The notes: a model not told the origin generated them from the letters alone. Shown: positions 8,441 through 19,059, counted from the stretch's first letter. The stretch: 64,000 nucleotides of DNA from Serratia sp. H1w (GCF_000633355.1 NZ_AYMQ01000046.1:1-64000), one strand, 5' to 3'. Numbers and translations are program-made.

Positions 8441-8576
8441 AAGATTCACTCCGGTGGATCGCGCTTTATGCGCCTGAACGCTCAGGGTACAGGGTTGCCA
8501 ACAGGTATTTGCCGCTTGTTTCATTACGCTTTCACGGGCAAGCTTAAGCACCTATTGCCTGATCGAAGGATCTCAC

Positions 8577-9113
8577 GTGACTACGCACCGCTTATTACAG
8601 GCGCTTGAACAACAGATCGCCGCCCTGGCAAGCGAAATACACCCTAGAGGCGATGCCCCCATCTCGCAGGCACGCTTTGACGTGGCACTGTTCTCCAACC
8701 ACGGCACCCGGTTACGAGATTATCTGGCCGAGGTACAGAGGAACTTTGCCCAGCTACAAACGGCAGTAAAAGACAACCGTACCGCCCACGTTGCCTTTCT
8801 GGCGGAAAAGCTGGTGGCGCAGCTCACCGCGTTACAGCGTGAAATGGCTACCCTGACGATTCGACGTAAAAATCAACCGAAGGAAGTGGCGGTGGTTGAT
8901 TTGTACCATAAGCTCGCCGAACATCAGGACTATGAACGCCGCCTGATCGCCATGATCCAGGATCGTGAAAGCCTGTTGGGGCAACAAACCACCTTCGCTG
9001 CGCAGAAGAAATTACAACACGAGCTGGCCGCCTTCGAAGGCAGATTAGTGCGTTGTCGGCAAGCATTGGCGCGCATAGAACGCAGTATCGAGCGAAAAGA
9101 AAACGGTTTTTGA
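8577..9113 (+). CDS. priC: Primosomal replication protein N'' (PriC)
   Basis: A 178-residue helical protein that helps reload DnaB at stalled forks. The sequence is almost entirely amphipathic helix with charged tails, as in E. coli PriC (175 residues). I chose the GTG at 8577: it gives the family N-terminus (LLQALEQQIAALA) and a GAAGGA ribosome site lies a few bases upstream. The neighbour rsmS follows as in E. coli. Confidence 0.93.
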   Translation: MTTHRLLQALEQQIAALASEIHPRGDAPISQARFDVALFSNHGTRLRDYLAEVQRNFAQLQTAVKDNRTAHVAFLAEKLVAQLTALQREMATLTIRRKNQPKEVAVVDLYHKLAEHQDYERRLIAMIQDRESLLGQQTTFAAQKKLQHELAAFEGRLVRCRQALARIERSIERKENGF

Positions 9114-9210
9114 ATATTTGTCACATTATTTTAATGATTATTCCCTTCCCCGCGCCATGTTCACTATACTCAGCCAAAGTAGCCCTCTCACTAACACAAA
9201 CGTTGGACTT

Positions 9211-9390
9211 ATGTCGCTAGAGAATGCCTCCCCAGAATTGCAACTGGCGGTAGACTTGATTTACCTGCTGGAATGCAACGAGATCGATCCGGCAACGGCG
9301 CTGGCCGCGCTGGATATCGTCAGAAAGGATTATCAGGAAAAGATGCAGCGCGCAGGCATCACCTCGCCGTATTTGCCTGCGGGCCAATGA
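9211..9390 (+). CDS. rsmS: RsmS/YbaM family small protein (DUF2496)
   Basis: A 59-residue acidic protein beginning MSLENASPELQLAVDLIYLL, matching the short YbaM/RsmS family (about 53 residues in E. coli) next to priC. In plant-pathogenic relatives RsmS affects exoenzyme and secondary-metabolite production through the Rsm system. A longer in-frame reading from 9118 is possible, but the extra 31 residues do not fit the family, so I place the start at the ATG at 9211. A GC-rich hairpin overlaps the stop codon. Confidence 0.85.
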   Translation: MSLENASPELQLAVDLIYLLECNEIDPATALAALDIVRKDYQEKMQRAGITSPYLPAGQ

Positions 9391-9401
9391 TCATGGCCCG
9401 C
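9379..9401 (+). terminator. Hairpin overlapping the rsmS stop codon
   Basis: Stem GCGGGCCA/TGGCCCGC with a short ATGATCA loop, followed after a few bases by TTTATT. It probably terminates priC-rsmS and sits just before the convergent mscK stop. Confidence 0.5.
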
Positions 9402-9421
9402 CAGCCTTTATTGTCAGGTCC

Positions 9422-12400
9422 CTACACCGCCGGTTGAATACCGTCGCCTGGAGCCTGCGTCCGTTTGACCTCCTGCACTTCATTGCCCTGCTGGTTATGC
9501 AGATACACTTCCAACTGGTTGAAGGCAATATTGATCTCGTTCTCACGGCACAGGCGATCGATCGCCCGGTTCAGTTCGTCTACGGTATAGCTGCGATCAC
9601 GCAGCTCACGCACGTACAACCGTAATTCATGATCGAGCGTGCTGGCACCAAAATTGAGGAAAAAGACCATCGGCTCAGGATCCGTCATCACGCGCGGGTT
9701 TTCATGCGCCGCTTGCAACAATACCGCCTTAACCTTGTCCAGGTCCGAACCATAGGCCACCCCCACCTTAATCAGCACGCGGGTAATGGTGTCTGACAAT
9801 GACCAGTTAATCAGCCGCTCGGTAACAAACGCTTTGTTCGGGATGATCACTTCTTTGCGGTCAAAGTCCGTAATGGTGGTGGCGCGGATACGGATCTTGC
9901 TGACCGTACCGGAATAGGTGCCGATGGTGATGGTATCGCCGATCCGCACCGGACGCTCAAACAGGATGATCAGGCCGGAAACGAAGTTGGCAAAGATTTC
10001 CTGCAAACCGAAGCCCAACCCCACCGACAGTGCCGCTACCAGCCACTGTAATTTGTCCCACGAGACACCTAGCGACCCTAGCGCAGTGATGGTGCCCACC
10101 GCCGTGATCAGATAAGTAAGTACGGTGGTGATGGCGTAGGACGCCCCCTGCCGCAGCTGCAATCTTGATAATACCAGCACTTCCAGCAGACCCGGCAGGT
10201 TGCGCGTCATGACGTAAGCCACGATCACCGCCAACACCGCCACCATCATATTGCCCAGTGTGACCGCCTGCGGGATCACACTGCCCGCCACATTGCTGGT
10301 GTAATGCCACAGGGTTACGCTATCGAGATAGGAGATCACCGTAACCAGATCCGACCAAATCGCATAAAACGCACTGGCGAAGATCAAAAACAGCACCATG
10401 GTGGTCAAACGCAACGATTGCTGATTGATTTGATCCAACGCCAGCGGCGGTTCTTCCACGGGTTCGTTTCCTTCGGCTCCTTCCTTGGCTATGTTTTGGC
10501 GGCGCGCCAGGGCACGGCGATAGGCCAGCCGACGAGCTGCGACGCTCAGGCCACGGATCGCCGCCAGGTAAACGATATTCCACAGGAAGAACAGATACAG
10601 GCTATCGATCCAACGGCCCGCCAAACGTAAGGTGGTGTAGAAGTAACCGGCAAACATCAGCCCAAGCAGGATCACCGGTGTAGCGGCCAACGCGGTGACC
10701 ATCAGCAGCCGCACCTTGTGGGAATCCTTTTCACGCCAGTGGTCGCGGCAAATGGGGAATACCAGTACCGCTAATAGCGCCAATGTCAGGATCACCACCA
10801 CCTGGCCAATCACATCCTCAACCAGTCTCAGCGGGGCTTTCTCCCCCAGCACTGACCAGAAGATCAGCGGTAATAAGGCCAACCCCAACCTGAAAGTCTG
10901 GCGGCGATAGTGCGCGCAACGATCGGCCGGCGTCGCAAAGTGCCGCTCCGAAATCCCCCCCGGTGCCAGCATGCGGAAGGTGAAACCAAACACCAGCCAG
11001 AACAGCGCCAGCTGTTGTGACAAGGCCCAGATAAAATCGCTGATGCTGAAATCGGCCCGATAGAACCAGAACCCGGCACCGAGCAGCAACAACGAGCCCG
11101 GCAACACCTTTAACAAGGTCAGCAGAATGGCTTTCGGCGTATGCATCTGGCTATCACGCTTTAGCTGGCCGACATCATTGGCCAGCTTTTGCAGATGCCT
11201 GTCGATCAGACGATAGCGCCAGCGCAGCAGACCAATCACTACCAGTAATGGGATCAGGAATACCAGCGCATGCAGCCCCCCCATCAACATCTGCCCTGGT
11301 TCGAATTTGAAATCCAACCCGGCCAGTTGTTCCTTCACCGCGCTCGGCAATCCCTTAAGCCAGGCGAAATCGATGGGCTTGTTGCTGTTAACCCAGAAAA
11401 TCTGCTGGGTTAGCGTGTCCTGTACCGAGCTATAGACGCTGGTCAGCTGCTGCTGATTAATTTGCAGGTTGATGGCCAGCGACAGTTGGTTATTGAGCTG
11501 TTTATTCAGTTGATCGAGCAGCTCACGGCGCATATCGACAATTTCATTCAAGGCATCCAGCACGTCACCGTTGGCTTTTTCCTTGCTGTCGGCCACCAGT
11601 TTATTGATGAATTCATCGCCCTTGAACAACTCATCGCGCTGCTGGTTGATTTCAAACTGCTCCAGCCGTAAGTCTGCAATTTGGGTGCTCATATCCGCTA
11701 CCAGCGTACCCGGCGGCAGGTTTTGCTGCTGCTGATAAAGGATGCGCGACAGTACCAGGCTGCCCTTCAGCACCTGGATCTGCTCTTTCAGGTTCTGTTC
11801 CGATTGCAGGCCACGATCGAGCCAGTTTTTTACCTGAATATTTTGCTGGAACAGGGTGTTACTTTCTTGCGTGGCGGTGATCAGCCGCTGGCTGATTTGC
11901 CGGTTGATGTTCAGCTCTTTACTCACCAGCTTGTTGCTCTGGATATCGCTGGCATCTTCCGGGTTCTGCGCCTCTTTGGCCGTTTTTTCCGACAGCGTCA
12001 GCCGCTTGCTGTTTACCACGTCCTGCAACACCTGCACCCGGTGATCCAGGGCGTCGATGTTCATGGTGGTGTAATCGCGCTGCTTCTGGAGCAGGTCTTG
12101 TAACGTAGTATTGGCATCCAGGCTCCTGCGTTGCAGGTCTATCTCGGCATTGAGCAACACCTGCTCCGTATTGAGCATGACCTGCTGGGTGCTGCGTAAT
12201 ACCTGTTGCCCCGGTGCGCGATCGCTAAGCAGGTTACGGATTTCCTGCAGGCGCTGGGAAGCCGTGTACATACTGCTCTGTACGCGCTCTGGCTGGGTCT
12301 GTAAGGAGATAAGCTGGCTGTTGTAGGTGGAGAGGTTCTCCTGGGTGTCCTGCAGTTCGTCCAACGTCTGATACAGGCGGCTTTCCAACTGACGCAGGGA

Positions 12401-12808
12401 AAGCGGTAGCAGTTCGGCTCGCGTCACCGCTTCATCCGCCGTATTTTTCAGCGACTCCAGGTCCCGCGTTACCTGCTGTAATTTGGCCGGGGCCTGCTGC
12501 ACCTGCTGTTTAAGTTGATTGACCTCTTGCTTGATACGATCGATGCCGTCAAGCAGCTCCAGCGTGCGGTTTAAATCCTGTAGAGAGAGTTTTTCGACCG
12601 GCGTCAGGTTTTTCTGTTTGTTCAGCGTTTCAATCTGGCTTTGAATGTCGCTGCGTGTCGGTAGATCACCGTTTTGTGCAGCGAACGCCCCCAAAGGCAA
12701 AGCCAGTGCCGCCAATAACAACAGCCAAAGCGTGAAAATGCGGAATTGGCCCGCAGCGTGAGGGAAGGAAACGGTTCGGACTGCGGAGAGAATACGCCTG
12801 CGACTCAT
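9422..12808 (-). CDS. mscK: Potassium-dependent mechanosensitive channel MscK (KefA)
   Basis: A large inner-membrane channel of 1128 residues (E. coli MscK about 1120). It has an N-terminal signal-like segment ending near residue 43, a long periplasmic Gln/Leu-rich coiled-coil domain to about residue 480, then many membrane helices. The C-terminal 300 residues are the MscS-like core: the pore-lining region reads GLGFGLQEIFANFVSG and is followed by the beta domain (RIGDTITIGTYSGTVSKI). It opens on hypo-osmotic shock and, in E. coli, depends on external K+. Position between rsmS/priC and acrR is conserved. No frameshift is seen. Confidence 0.96.
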   Translation of the reverse strand: MSRRRILSAVRTVSFPHAAGQFRIFTLWLLLLAALALPLGAFAAQNGDLPTRSDIQSQIETLNKQKNLTPVEKLSLQDLNRTLELLDGIDRIKQEVNQLKQQVQQAPAKLQQVTRDLESLKNTADEAVTRAELLPLSLRQLESRLYQTLDELQDTQENLSTYNSQLISLQTQPERVQSSMYTASQRLQEIRNLLSDRAPGQQVLRSTQQVMLNTEQVLLNAEIDLQRRSLDANTTLQDLLQKQRDYTTMNIDALDHRVQVLQDVVNSKRLTLSEKTAKEAQNPEDASDIQSNKLVSKELNINRQISQRLITATQESNTLFQQNIQVKNWLDRGLQSEQNLKEQIQVLKGSLVLSRILYQQQQNLPPGTLVADMSTQIADLRLEQFEINQQRDELFKGDEFINKLVADSKEKANGDVLDALNEIVDMRRELLDQLNKQLNNQLSLAINLQINQQQLTSVYSSVQDTLTQQIFWVNSNKPIDFAWLKGLPSAVKEQLAGLDFKFEPGQMLMGGLHALVFLIPLLVVIGLLRWRYRLIDRHLQKLANDVGQLKRDSQMHTPKAILLTLLKVLPGSLLLLGAGFWFYRADFSISDFIWALSQQLALFWLVFGFTFRMLAPGGISERHFATPADRCAHYRRQTFRLGLALLPLIFWSVLGEKAPLRLVEDVIGQVVVILTLALLAVLVFPICRDHWREKDSHKVRLLMVTALAATPVILLGLMFAGYFYTTLRLAGRWIDSLYLFFLWNIVYLAAIRGLSVAARRLAYRRALARRQNIAKEGAEGNEPVEEPPLALDQINQQSLRLTTMVLFLIFASAFYAIWSDLVTVISYLDSVTLWHYTSNVAGSVIPQAVTLGNMMVAVLAVIVAYVMTRNLPGLLEVLVLSRLQLRQGASYAITTVLTYLITAVGTITALGSLGVSWDKLQWLVAALSVGLGFGLQEIFANFVSGLIILFERPVRIGDTITIGTYSGTVSKIRIRATTITDFDRKEVIIPNKAFVTERLINWSLSDTITRVLIKVGVAYGSDLDKVKAVLLQAAHENPRVMTDPEPMVFFLNFGASTLDHELRLYVRELRDRSYTVDELNRAIDRLCRENEINIAFNQLEVYLHNQQGNEVQEVKRTQAPGDGIQPAV

Positions 12809-12902
12809 GATTTAACGTCGGTTTAACAATGAAGCGCCAAGGTTATCACGATCGCAGGTTGGCAAGAACAGTAAAAGCGTTGCAGGATGTACTGTAAAGC
12901 GA

Positions 12903-13256
12903 TCAGAAGGTCAGCACTTTATCCGCCGCCAGCGTCCACTGAGCCAATTCCACCAGCGTGCCAATGACTACACCATCGGCCAGCTTGAGTTGGCTGACGC
13001 CACGGGCATCGGCACAGGTTTTACACAGTTTTACCGGAACCTGCTGCGCCGTCAGAATTTCCAGCATTTGCTGCAAATGATAGCCTTCGCGCGGTTGCTG
13101 CCCGGCAATGCCAGCCACGACGGCATCGGACATCAGAAACAGCTTCAGTTGCAGATCGGGCTGCTGTTCTTTCAGGGTGATCGCCAAACGCAGCGCATTG
13201 AACAGCGATTCCTGGCCATAGGCCGCACCGTTGGCAATCAGTAATAGAGATGACAT
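12903..13256 (-). CDS. ychN: DsrE/DsrF-like sulfur-relay family protein YchN
   Basis: A 117-residue protein of the DsrE/F fold. It matches E. coli YchN nearly throughout (EILTAQQVPVKLCKTC, GTLVELAQWTLAADKVLTF). Cys78 and Cys81 form a CxxC-like pair where DsrE relatives carry the active cysteine. The in vivo role is unknown. It lies between mscK and acrR, whereas E. coli ychN is elsewhere, so it marks a local difference in gene order. Confidence 0.9.
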   Translation of the reverse strand: MSSLLLIANGAAYGQESLFNALRLAITLKEQQPDLQLKLFLMSDAVVAGIAGQQPREGYHLQQMLEILTAQQVPVKLCKTCADARGVSQLKLADGVVIGTLVELAQWTLAADKVLTF

Positions 13257-13278
13257 GGGGATTCTCCTTATCTAAGGT

Positions 13279-13926
13279 CTAACGAGCTGGCGCGTTTACA
13301 CGTAAAGAAGGGCTGAACTGCACCATTTCGAGGAAGCTGTCGACCAAGATACTCGCCTCGGCTTTGAGATCAAAGCTTTCGGGCATAAACAGCCAGTTTT
13401 CCATCAGGCCGGTGAGGTAGGCACGCAGGGTAATTGCGGCCCGGCGCGTATGCAGATCGGCAGGGAGTTGACCATGGGTCATACTGTTACGCAAAACACG
13501 TTCGATACGCTCATAACTTTCAAGATAAAGCACCTTGCGAGCGTCATGTAACGGCATCATTTCACCAATAAATTCACATTTATGGAACACGATTTCCATC
13601 AAGGCCCGGCGGCGGCCGTCATCGACCGTCGCGGTCAATATGTAAATCAGAATCTCTCTTAAAATCCGCAGTGGATTATCGGGATACTTTGCCTGATACT
13701 CTATCTCCAGATCGCCTACTTTCGACTCTGACAGCTCCCAAACTTCATTAAACAGGTCTACCTTATTCTTGAAGTGCCAGTAAATCGCACCACGCGTAAC
13801 CCCGGCAGCGGTTGCGATATCAGTCAGCGAGGTTGCTGAAACGCCGCGCTCGGAGAATTCCCTCACCGCGGCGTCGAGGATCTGTTGTCGTGTTTCTTGC
13901 GCCTGCTGTTTGGTTTTTCGTGCCAT
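13279..13926 (-). CDS. acrR: TetR-family repressor of the acrAB efflux operon
   Basis: A 215-residue TetR regulator. The N-terminal helix-turn-helix reads [21 protein letters not shown] (about residues 31-51) and the rest is the helical drug-binding domain. It is divergent from acrA over 142 bp that contain a perfect 24-bp palindrome matching the known AcrR operator, so autoregulation and acrAB repression are both expected. Confidence 0.96.
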   Translation of the reverse strand: MARKTKQQAQETRQQILDAAVREFSERGVSATSLTDIATAAGVTRGAIYWHFKNKVDLFNEVWELSESKVGDLEIEYQAKYPDNPLRILREILIYILTATVDDGRRRALMEIVFHKCEFIGEMMPLHDARKVLYLESYERIERVLRNSMTHGQLPADLHTRRAAITLRAYLTGLMENWLFMPESFDLKAEASILVDSFLEMVQFSPSLRVNAPAR

Positions 13927-13954
13927 GATGTTGTTTTTTAGGGGGAGTGTGATT

Positions 13955-13978
13955 TACATACATTCGCGAATGTATGTA
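13955..13978. promoter_or_regulatory. AcrR operator
   Basis: A perfect 24-bp palindrome with arms TACATACATTCG / CGAATGTATGTA. It corresponds to the AcrR site in E. coli and lies between the divergent acrR and acrA starts. TTTACA at 13953-13958 could serve as a -35 for acrAB, and TATAAT at 13993-13998 resembles a -10. Confidence 0.93.
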
Positions 13979-14068
13979 CCATAGCACGCACATATAATTA
14001 ACGCAGCAATGGGTTTTAAAGCTTGTGATCCATTGATCAATTTGAAATCGGACACTTGAGGTTTTTCT

Positions 14069-15256
14069 ATGAACAAAAACAGAGGGTTAACGCCTCTGGC
14101 GGCAGTTCTGATGCTTTCAGGCAGCTTAGTGCTTACAGGATGTAACGATAAAGAAACCCAGCAACAAGGTGCTCAACACCCAGCTCCTGCCGTGGGTGTA
14201 GTGACGTTGAAGGCTGAACCTCTCAATATTACTACCGATCTTCCTGGCCGCACCGCAGCCTACCGCATCGCCGAAGTTCGCCCTCAGGTCAGTGGCATCA
14301 TCCTGAAACGCAACTTTACCGAAGGCAGCGATATCAAGGCCGGTGTTTCACTGTATCAAATCGATCCAGCGACCTATCAGGCAGCCTATGACAGTGCCAA
14401 AGGCGATCTGGCCAAAGCCCAGGCCGCGGCAGAAATTGCGCGTCTGACGGTTAACCGCTACAAGCCTTTGCTGGGTACCAACTACATCAGTAAGCAAGAC
14501 TTCGATAATGCCAACTCCACCCTGCTGCAGGCTAACGCTGCCGTGGTAGCGGCCAAGGCCGCTGTGGAAACCGCACGTATCAACCTGGCTTACACCAAGG
14601 TCACTTCACCGATCAGCGGCCGCATTGGCCTTTCATCGGTAACCGAAGGGGCACTGGTAACTTCTGGTCAGGCCACCGCGTTGGCTACCGTGCAGCAACT
14701 GGATCCGATGTATGTCGACGTGACCCAGTCAAGCAACGATTACCTGCGCCTGAAACAGGAGCTGGCTAACGGCACCCTGAAACAGGAAAACGGCAAGGCT
14801 AAAGTGAAGCTGCTGCTGGAAAACGGCCAGGAATATGCGCAGGAAGGGTCGCTGGAATTCTCCGACGTAACCGTTGATGAAACCACCGGTTCTATCACTA
14901 TTCGCGCCATCTTCCCTAATCCGAACGATGCCTTGCTGCCAGGGATGTTCGTACGTGCCCGTCTGGATGAAGGCGTGCGTAGCGATGCCTTGCTGGTGCC
15001 ACAAGAGGGTGTCACCCGTAACCCACGTGGTGAAGCTACCGCGATGGTTGTCGGTGCGGACGATAAAGTGGAAGTTCGTACGCTGACCGCCGCACAGGCC
15101 ATTGGCAACAAATGGTTAGTGACGGCTGGTTTGAAACCGGGCGATCGCGTCATTGTTACCGGCCTGCAGAAAATCAGACCTGGCGTTCAGGTGAAGGCGC
15201 AAGAAACTGATAGCAATAAGCCACAGACTGCGTCTGAACCCGAGAAGAAGTCATAA
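14069..15256 (+). CDS. acrA: RND efflux periplasmic adaptor AcrA
   Basis: Membrane-fusion protein of 395 residues linking AcrB to an outer-membrane channel. The lipobox VLTGC places the lipidated cysteine at residue 25. The mature chain shows a lipoyl/hairpin region with long helices (about 90-180, Ala/Lys/Gln rich) and the beta-barrel/membrane-proximal part (LLPGMFVRARL, GDRVIVTGLQKIRPG). acrB follows after 17 bp as a two-gene operon. The outer-membrane partner (TolC type) is not in the window. Confidence 0.97.
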   Translation: MNKNRGLTPLAAVLMLSGSLVLTGCNDKETQQQGAQHPAPAVGVVTLKAEPLNITTDLPGRTAAYRIAEVRPQVSGIILKRNFTEGSDIKAGVSLYQIDPATYQAAYDSAKGDLAKAQAAAEIARLTVNRYKPLLGTNYISKQDFDNANSTLLQANAAVVAAKAAVETARINLAYTKVTSPISGRIGLSSVTEGALVTSGQATALATVQQLDPMYVDVTQSSNDYLRLKQELANGTLKQENGKAKVKLLLENGQEYAQEGSLEFSDVTVDETTGSITIRAIFPNPNDALLPGMFVRARLDEGVRSDALLVPQEGVTRNPRGEATAMVVGADDKVEVRTLTAAQAIGNKWLVTAGLKPGDRVIVTGLQKIRPGVQVKAQETDSNKPQTASEPEKKS

Positions 15257-15273
15257 AAAGGAGCCGGTAATAC

Positions 15274-18200
15274 ATGGCTAAGTTCTTTATAGATCGCCCC
15301 ATATTTGCATGGGTAATCGCCATCATCATTATGTTGGCGGGCATCTTGTCGATCATGAAGCTGCCTATTGCGCAATATCCGACCATTGCGCCACCAGCAG
15401 TCACGATCTCCGCAAACTACCCGGGCGCTGACGCCAAAACGGTGCAGGATACCGTGACGCAGGTTATCGAACAGAACATGAACGGTATCGATAACCTGCT
15501 GTACATGTCCTCCAACAGTGACTCGTCCGGTAACGTCCAGATCACGTTGACCTTCAACTCTGGTACCGATCCTGACATCGCTCAGGTACAGGTGCAGAAC
15601 AAGTTGCAGCTGGCAATGCCATTGCTGCCGCAAGAAGTGCAACAACAGGGCGTCAGCGTCGAGAAATCAAGCAGCAGCTTCCTGATGGTCGCGGGCTTTA
15701 TTTCCGATGACGGCAGCATGACGCAGGAAGATATCGCGGACTATGTAGGTTCCAACATCAAGGATCCTATCAGCCGTACTTCTGGCGTGGGTGACGTTCA
15801 GCTGTTTGGTTCCCAGTACGCGATGCGTATCTGGCTCGATCCCAACAAACTGAACAACTACCAACTGACTCCAGGCGATGTTATCGCCGCGATCAAAGTG
15901 CAGAACAACCAGGTTGCTGCTGGCCAGCTCGGTGGGACTCCCCCGGTGAAAGGCCAACAGTTGAACGCCTCGATCATCGCGCAAACCCGTCTGACCTCAC
16001 CGGAAGAATTCAGCAAGATCCAGCTGAAGGTTAACCCGGATGGTTCGCAGGTCCGCCTGAGAGATGTGGCCAGGGTTGAGCTGGGTGGTGAGAGTTACAA
16101 CATCATTGCCCGTTTTAACGGTAAGCCTGCGGCCGGTATCGGTATCAAGCTGGCAACCGGTGCCAACGCCCTGAATACGGCAGCAGAAGTCAAGGCAGAA
16201 CTGGCCAAACTGGAACCGTTCTTCCCTGCAAGCCTGAAAGTTGTTTACCCTTACGACACCACCCCGTTCGTTAAGATTTCGATTAACGAAGTGGTAAAAA
16301 CCCTGATCGAAGCGATCATCCTGGTATTCCTGGTGATGTATCTGTTCCTGCAGAACTTCCGCGCTACGCTGATCCCAACGATCGCCGTGCCGGTAGTATT
16401 GCTGGGGACGTTCGCCATCCTGGCCGCGTTTGGCTTCTCGATAAACACCCTGACGATGTTCGGTATGGTGTTGGCGATAGGCCTGCTGGTGGATGACGCC
16501 ATCGTGGTGGTAGAAAACGTTGAGCGCGTTATGGCCGAAGAAGGCCTGCCGCCGAAAGAAGCCACCAAGAAGTCGATGGAACAGATCCAGGGTGCATTGG
16601 TCGGTATCGCCATGGTGCTGTCGGCAGTATTTATCCCAATGGCCTTCTTTGGCGGGTCAACCGGGGCAATCTATCGTCAGTTCTCGATTACCATCGTTTC
16701 CGCCATGGTGCTGTCCGTACTGGTCGCGTTGATCCTGACGCCGGCCCTATGTGCCACCATGCTCAAACCGATCCCGAAAGGCGATCATGGCATCAAGACC
16801 GGCTTCTTTGGCTGGTTTAACCGCCTGTTTGAAAAGAGTACCCACCACTATACCGACAGCGTAGCGAACATCCTGCGTAGCACCGGGCGTTATCTGGTGA
16901 TCTACCTGCTGATCGTGGTTGGTATGGCCGTGCTGTTCATGCGTTTGCCTTCCTCGTTCCTGCCGGACGAAGACCAGGGCATCCTGTTGACCATGGTGCA
17001 AATGCCAGCGGGTGCTACTCAGGAACGTACCCAAAAAGTCCTGGATGAAGTTAACCGCTACTACCACGAGAAAGAAGGCGACAACATTAACTCGGTGTTT
17101 ACCGTTAATGGCTTCGGCTTCAGCGGCCAGGGTCAGAACACCGGCTTGGCGTTTGTCAGCCTGAAAGACTGGTCTGAGCGTAAAGGGGAAGAGAACAAGG
17201 TACCGGCTATTGCAGCCCGCGCCATGGGAGCTTTCTCGCAGATTAAAGACGGTTTGGTCTTCGCCTTTAACCTGCCAGCGATCGTGGAACTGGGGACGGC
17301 GACCGGCTTCGACTTCCAGCTGATCGATCAGGCTAACCTTGGTCACGAAAAGCTGACCGCAGCACGTAACCAACTGTTGGGCATGGCGGCAGAGCACTCT
17401 GATTTGCTGACCGGTATGCGTCCTAACGGCCTGGAAGATACACCTCAGTTCAAACTGGTCATCGATCAGGAAAAAGCACAGACACTGGGCGTTTCCCTGA
17501 GCGATATTAATACCACCATCGGCACCGCGCTGGGCGGCTCCTACGTGAACGACTTTATCGACCGTGGTCGTGTGAAGAAGGTTTACGTACAGGCTGAAGC
17601 CCCGTTCCGTATGCTGCCGGAGGATATTAATAACTGGTATGTGCGTGGTAGCACCGGGCAGATGGTACCGTTCTCCGCTTTCGCTACAGCGAAATGGGAA
17701 TACGGTTCACCACGTCTGGAACGTTACAACGGCTTGCCATCGATGGAAATCCTCGGCCAGGCGGCACCAGGCAAGAGTACCGGTGAAGCGATGGACATGA
17801 TGGAGCAACTGGCGGCGAAACTGCCAAACGGTGTGGGCTATGACTGGACCGGTATGTCCTATCAGGAACGTCTGTCCGGTAACCAGGCTCCGTCACTGTA
17901 CGCCATTTCACTGATCGTGGTGTTCCTGTGTCTGGCGGCTCTCTACGAGAGCTGGTCAATTCCGTTCTCCGTTATGTTGGTTGTGCCATTGGGCGTTATC
18001 GGTGCCCTGCTGGCCGCGACCATGCGTGGGCTGGAAAACGACGTTTACTTCCAGGTGGGCCTGTTGACAACCATTGGGTTGTCGGCGAAGAACGCGATAT
18101 TAATCGTGGAATTCGCCAAGGACCTGATGGATAAAGAAGGTAAAGGGCTGGTGGAATCAACTCTGGAAGCGGTGCGTATGCGTCTGCGTCCAATCCTGAT

Positions 18201-18420
18201 GACATCACTGGCCTTTATCCTCGGGGTTATGCCGCTGGTTATCAGCAGCGGTGCAGGCTCCGGCGCTCAGAACGCGGTAGGTACCGGCGTAATGGGCGGG
18301 ATGGTGACAGCGACCGTCTTGGCCATCTTCTTTGTACCGGTGTTCTTCGTGGTGGTTCGCCGCCGCTTCAGCAAAAAGACTGAAGATCTGGAACATAGCC
18401 ATCCGGTTAAGCATCACTGA
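15274..18420 (+). CDS. acrB: RND multidrug efflux pump AcrB
   Basis: Proton-driven inner-membrane drug exporter of 1048 residues, the usual AcrB length. It opens [16 protein letters not shown]. The proton-relay pair Asp-Asp lies in [17 protein letters not shown] (about 407-408) and the partner Lys in [18 protein letters not shown] near 940. Two large periplasmic loops contain the pore and docking domains. An RBS (AGGAG) precedes the ATG. A GC-rich palindrome and a strong terminator follow. Confidence 0.98.
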   Translation: MAKFFIDRPIFAWVIAIIIMLAGILSIMKLPIAQYPTIAPPAVTISANYPGADAKTVQDTVTQVIEQNMNGIDNLLYMSSNSDSSGNVQITLTFNSGTDPDIAQVQVQNKLQLAMPLLPQEVQQQGVSVEKSSSSFLMVAGFISDDGSMTQEDIADYVGSNIKDPISRTSGVGDVQLFGSQYAMRIWLDPNKLNNYQLTPGDVIAAIKVQNNQVAAGQLGGTPPVKGQQLNASIIAQTRLTSPEEFSKIQLKVNPDGSQVRLRDVARVELGGESYNIIARFNGKPAAGIGIKLATGANALNTAAEVKAELAKLEPFFPASLKVVYPYDTTPFVKISINEVVKTLIEAIILVFLVMYLFLQNFRATLIPTIAVPVVLLGTFAILAAFGFSINTLTMFGMVLAIGLLVDDAIVVVENVERVMAEEGLPPKEATKKSMEQIQGALVGIAMVLSAVFIPMAFFGGSTGAIYRQFSITIVSAMVLSVLVALILTPALCATMLKPIPKGDHGIKTGFFGWFNRLFEKSTHHYTDSVANILRSTGRYLVIYLLIVVGMAVLFMRLPSSFLPDEDQGILLTMVQMPAGATQERTQKVLDEVNRYYHEKEGDNINSVFTVNGFGFSGQGQNTGLAFVSLKDWSERKGEENKVPAIAARAMGAFSQIKDGLVFAFNLPAIVELGTATGFDFQLIDQANLGHEKLTAARNQLLGMAAEHSDLLTGMRPNGLEDTPQFKLVIDQEKAQTLGVSLSDINTTIGTALGGSYVNDFIDRGRVKKVYVQAEAPFRMLPEDINNWYVRGSTGQMVPFSAFATAKWEYGSPRLERYNGLPSMEILGQAAPGKSTGEAMDMMEQLAAKLPNGVGYDWTGMSYQERLSGNQAPSLYAISLIVVFLCLAALYESWSIPFSVMLVVPLGVIGALLAATMRGLENDVYFQVGLLTTIGLSAKNAILIVEFAKDLMDKEGKGLVESTLEAVRMRLRPILMTSLAFILGVMPLVISSGAGSGAQNAVGTGVMGGMVTATVLAIFFVPVFFVVVRRRFSKKTEDLEHSHPVKHH

Positions 18421-18427
18421 TGCTCCA

Positions 18428-18453
18428 AAGGGGCGCAGCATGCTGTGCCCCTT
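18428..18453. repeat. GC-rich palindromic repeat, copy 1
   Basis: Arms AAGGGGCGCAGCA and TGCTGTGCCCCTT flank the centre. It shares the GGGGCGC-x-GCA-x-GCTGCGCCC pattern with copies at 26354-26377 and 41871-41894. It may also act as a weak hairpin terminator for acrB. Confidence 0.6.
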
Positions 18454-18489
18454 CGTTTTGTGAACCCAGTGAGGTTCGTCAATCGTCTC

Positions 18490-18514
18490 AGGCCGCGCAA
18501 GCGGCCTTTTTTTT
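18490..18514 (+). terminator. Rho-independent terminator of acrAB
   Basis: Stem GGCCGC/GCGGCC with a small loop followed by eight T residues. Strong canonical terminator. Confidence 0.88.
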
Positions 18515-18595
18515 GCCTGCGATCCAGCCAATCACTCCCAACGCCGATTAACGCCATTTTGGGGTTGATCCCGCTCCCGGAGAGGTGCATAATTA

Positions 18596-18612
18596 ATGTT
18601 ATAGTATAACAT
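18596..18612 (+). promoter_or_regulatory. Zur box controlling the alternative L31/L36 genes
   Basis: ATGTTATA-G-TATAACAT is a perfect 17-bp palindrome and matches the enteric Zur consensus (GAAATGTTATANTATAACATTTC). A TATAGT element suited to be the -10 is inside it. The rpmE2 start codon is 16 bp downstream, so bound Zur would block transcription when zinc is plentiful. Confidence 0.88.
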
Positions 18613-18628
18613 GACATTTGAGGTCATC

Positions 18629-18895
18629 ATGAAAGCAGGCATCCATCCAGACTACCGCACCGTGGTATTTCACGATCTCAGTGCCGATACCTACTTTAAG
18701 GTGGGATCGACCATCAAAACCGATCGCACCATCGAGCTCGAGGGCAAAAGCTGGCCCTACGTCACCGTAGACGTCTCTTCCGCTTCACACCCGTACTACA
18801 CCGGTAAGCAGAAGGAGTTCTCAAAAGAAGGCAGTACCGCGCGCTTCCAGCAGCGGTTTGGTCATTTGGTTAACAGCAGAAATAATCGGGGTTGA
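18629..18895 (+). CDS. rpmE2: Type B 50S ribosomal protein L31 (zinc-free)
   Basis: An 88-residue L31 paralogue (YkgM type), starting [16 protein letters not shown]. It has no cysteine, so it lacks the zinc-binding CxxC of the standard L31. In zinc starvation such forms replace the zinc-containing protein and free zinc. I use the ATG at 18629, with GAGG five bases upstream; an ATG at 18611 lies inside the Zur box and would add a non-family leader. Its stop overlaps the first ATG of the L36B gene. Confidence 0.95.
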   Translation: MKAGIHPDYRTVVFHDLSADTYFKVGSTIKTDRTIELEGKSWPYVTVDVSSASHPYYTGKQKEFSKEGSTARFQQRFGHLVNSRNNRG

Positions 18896-18897
18896 TG

Positions 18898-19038
18898 ATG
18901 CAAGTATTGAGTTCACTACGTTCGGCGAAGGGTCGCCATCCAGATTGCAAAGTGGTGCGCCGTCATGGCCGCGTCTTTGTGATTTGTAAGTCCAACCCGC
19001 GTTTTAAAGCGGTACAGGGACGTAAGAAGAAGCGTTAA
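18898..19038 (+). CDS. rpmJ2: Type B 50S ribosomal protein L36 (zinc-free)
   Basis: A 46-residue basic protein, [18 protein letters not shown] to [14 protein letters not shown], matching E. coli YkgO. Two cysteines remain (17 and 30) but not the full zinc ribbon of standard L36. Tandem ATGs at 18895 and 18898 follow the L31B stop; I prefer the second, which gives the family N-terminus. Co-transcribed with L31B behind the Zur box. Confidence 0.93.
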   Translation: MQVLSSLRSAKGRHPDCKVVRRHGRVFVICKSNPRFKAVQGRKKKR

Positions 19039-19059
19039 ACCACAGTGTCATGACTAGCC

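Larger units (their letters stand above)
8213..8576. other. Divergent regulatory region between the symporter operon and priC
   Basis: 364 bp without a credible gene. It holds an 18-bp perfect palindrome (8403-8420) and a CRP-like site (8425-8440), both oriented to serve the leftward operon. A direct repeat of GTTAACAG occurs within 8238-8266, close to the symporter start. The part nearest priC shows no obvious control element. Confidence 0.6.

Noticed and set aside
8426..8608. A 60-codon plus-strand frame upstream of and overlapping priC
   Set aside because: It starts within the CRP-like site, runs into priC in another frame and has no recognisable features.
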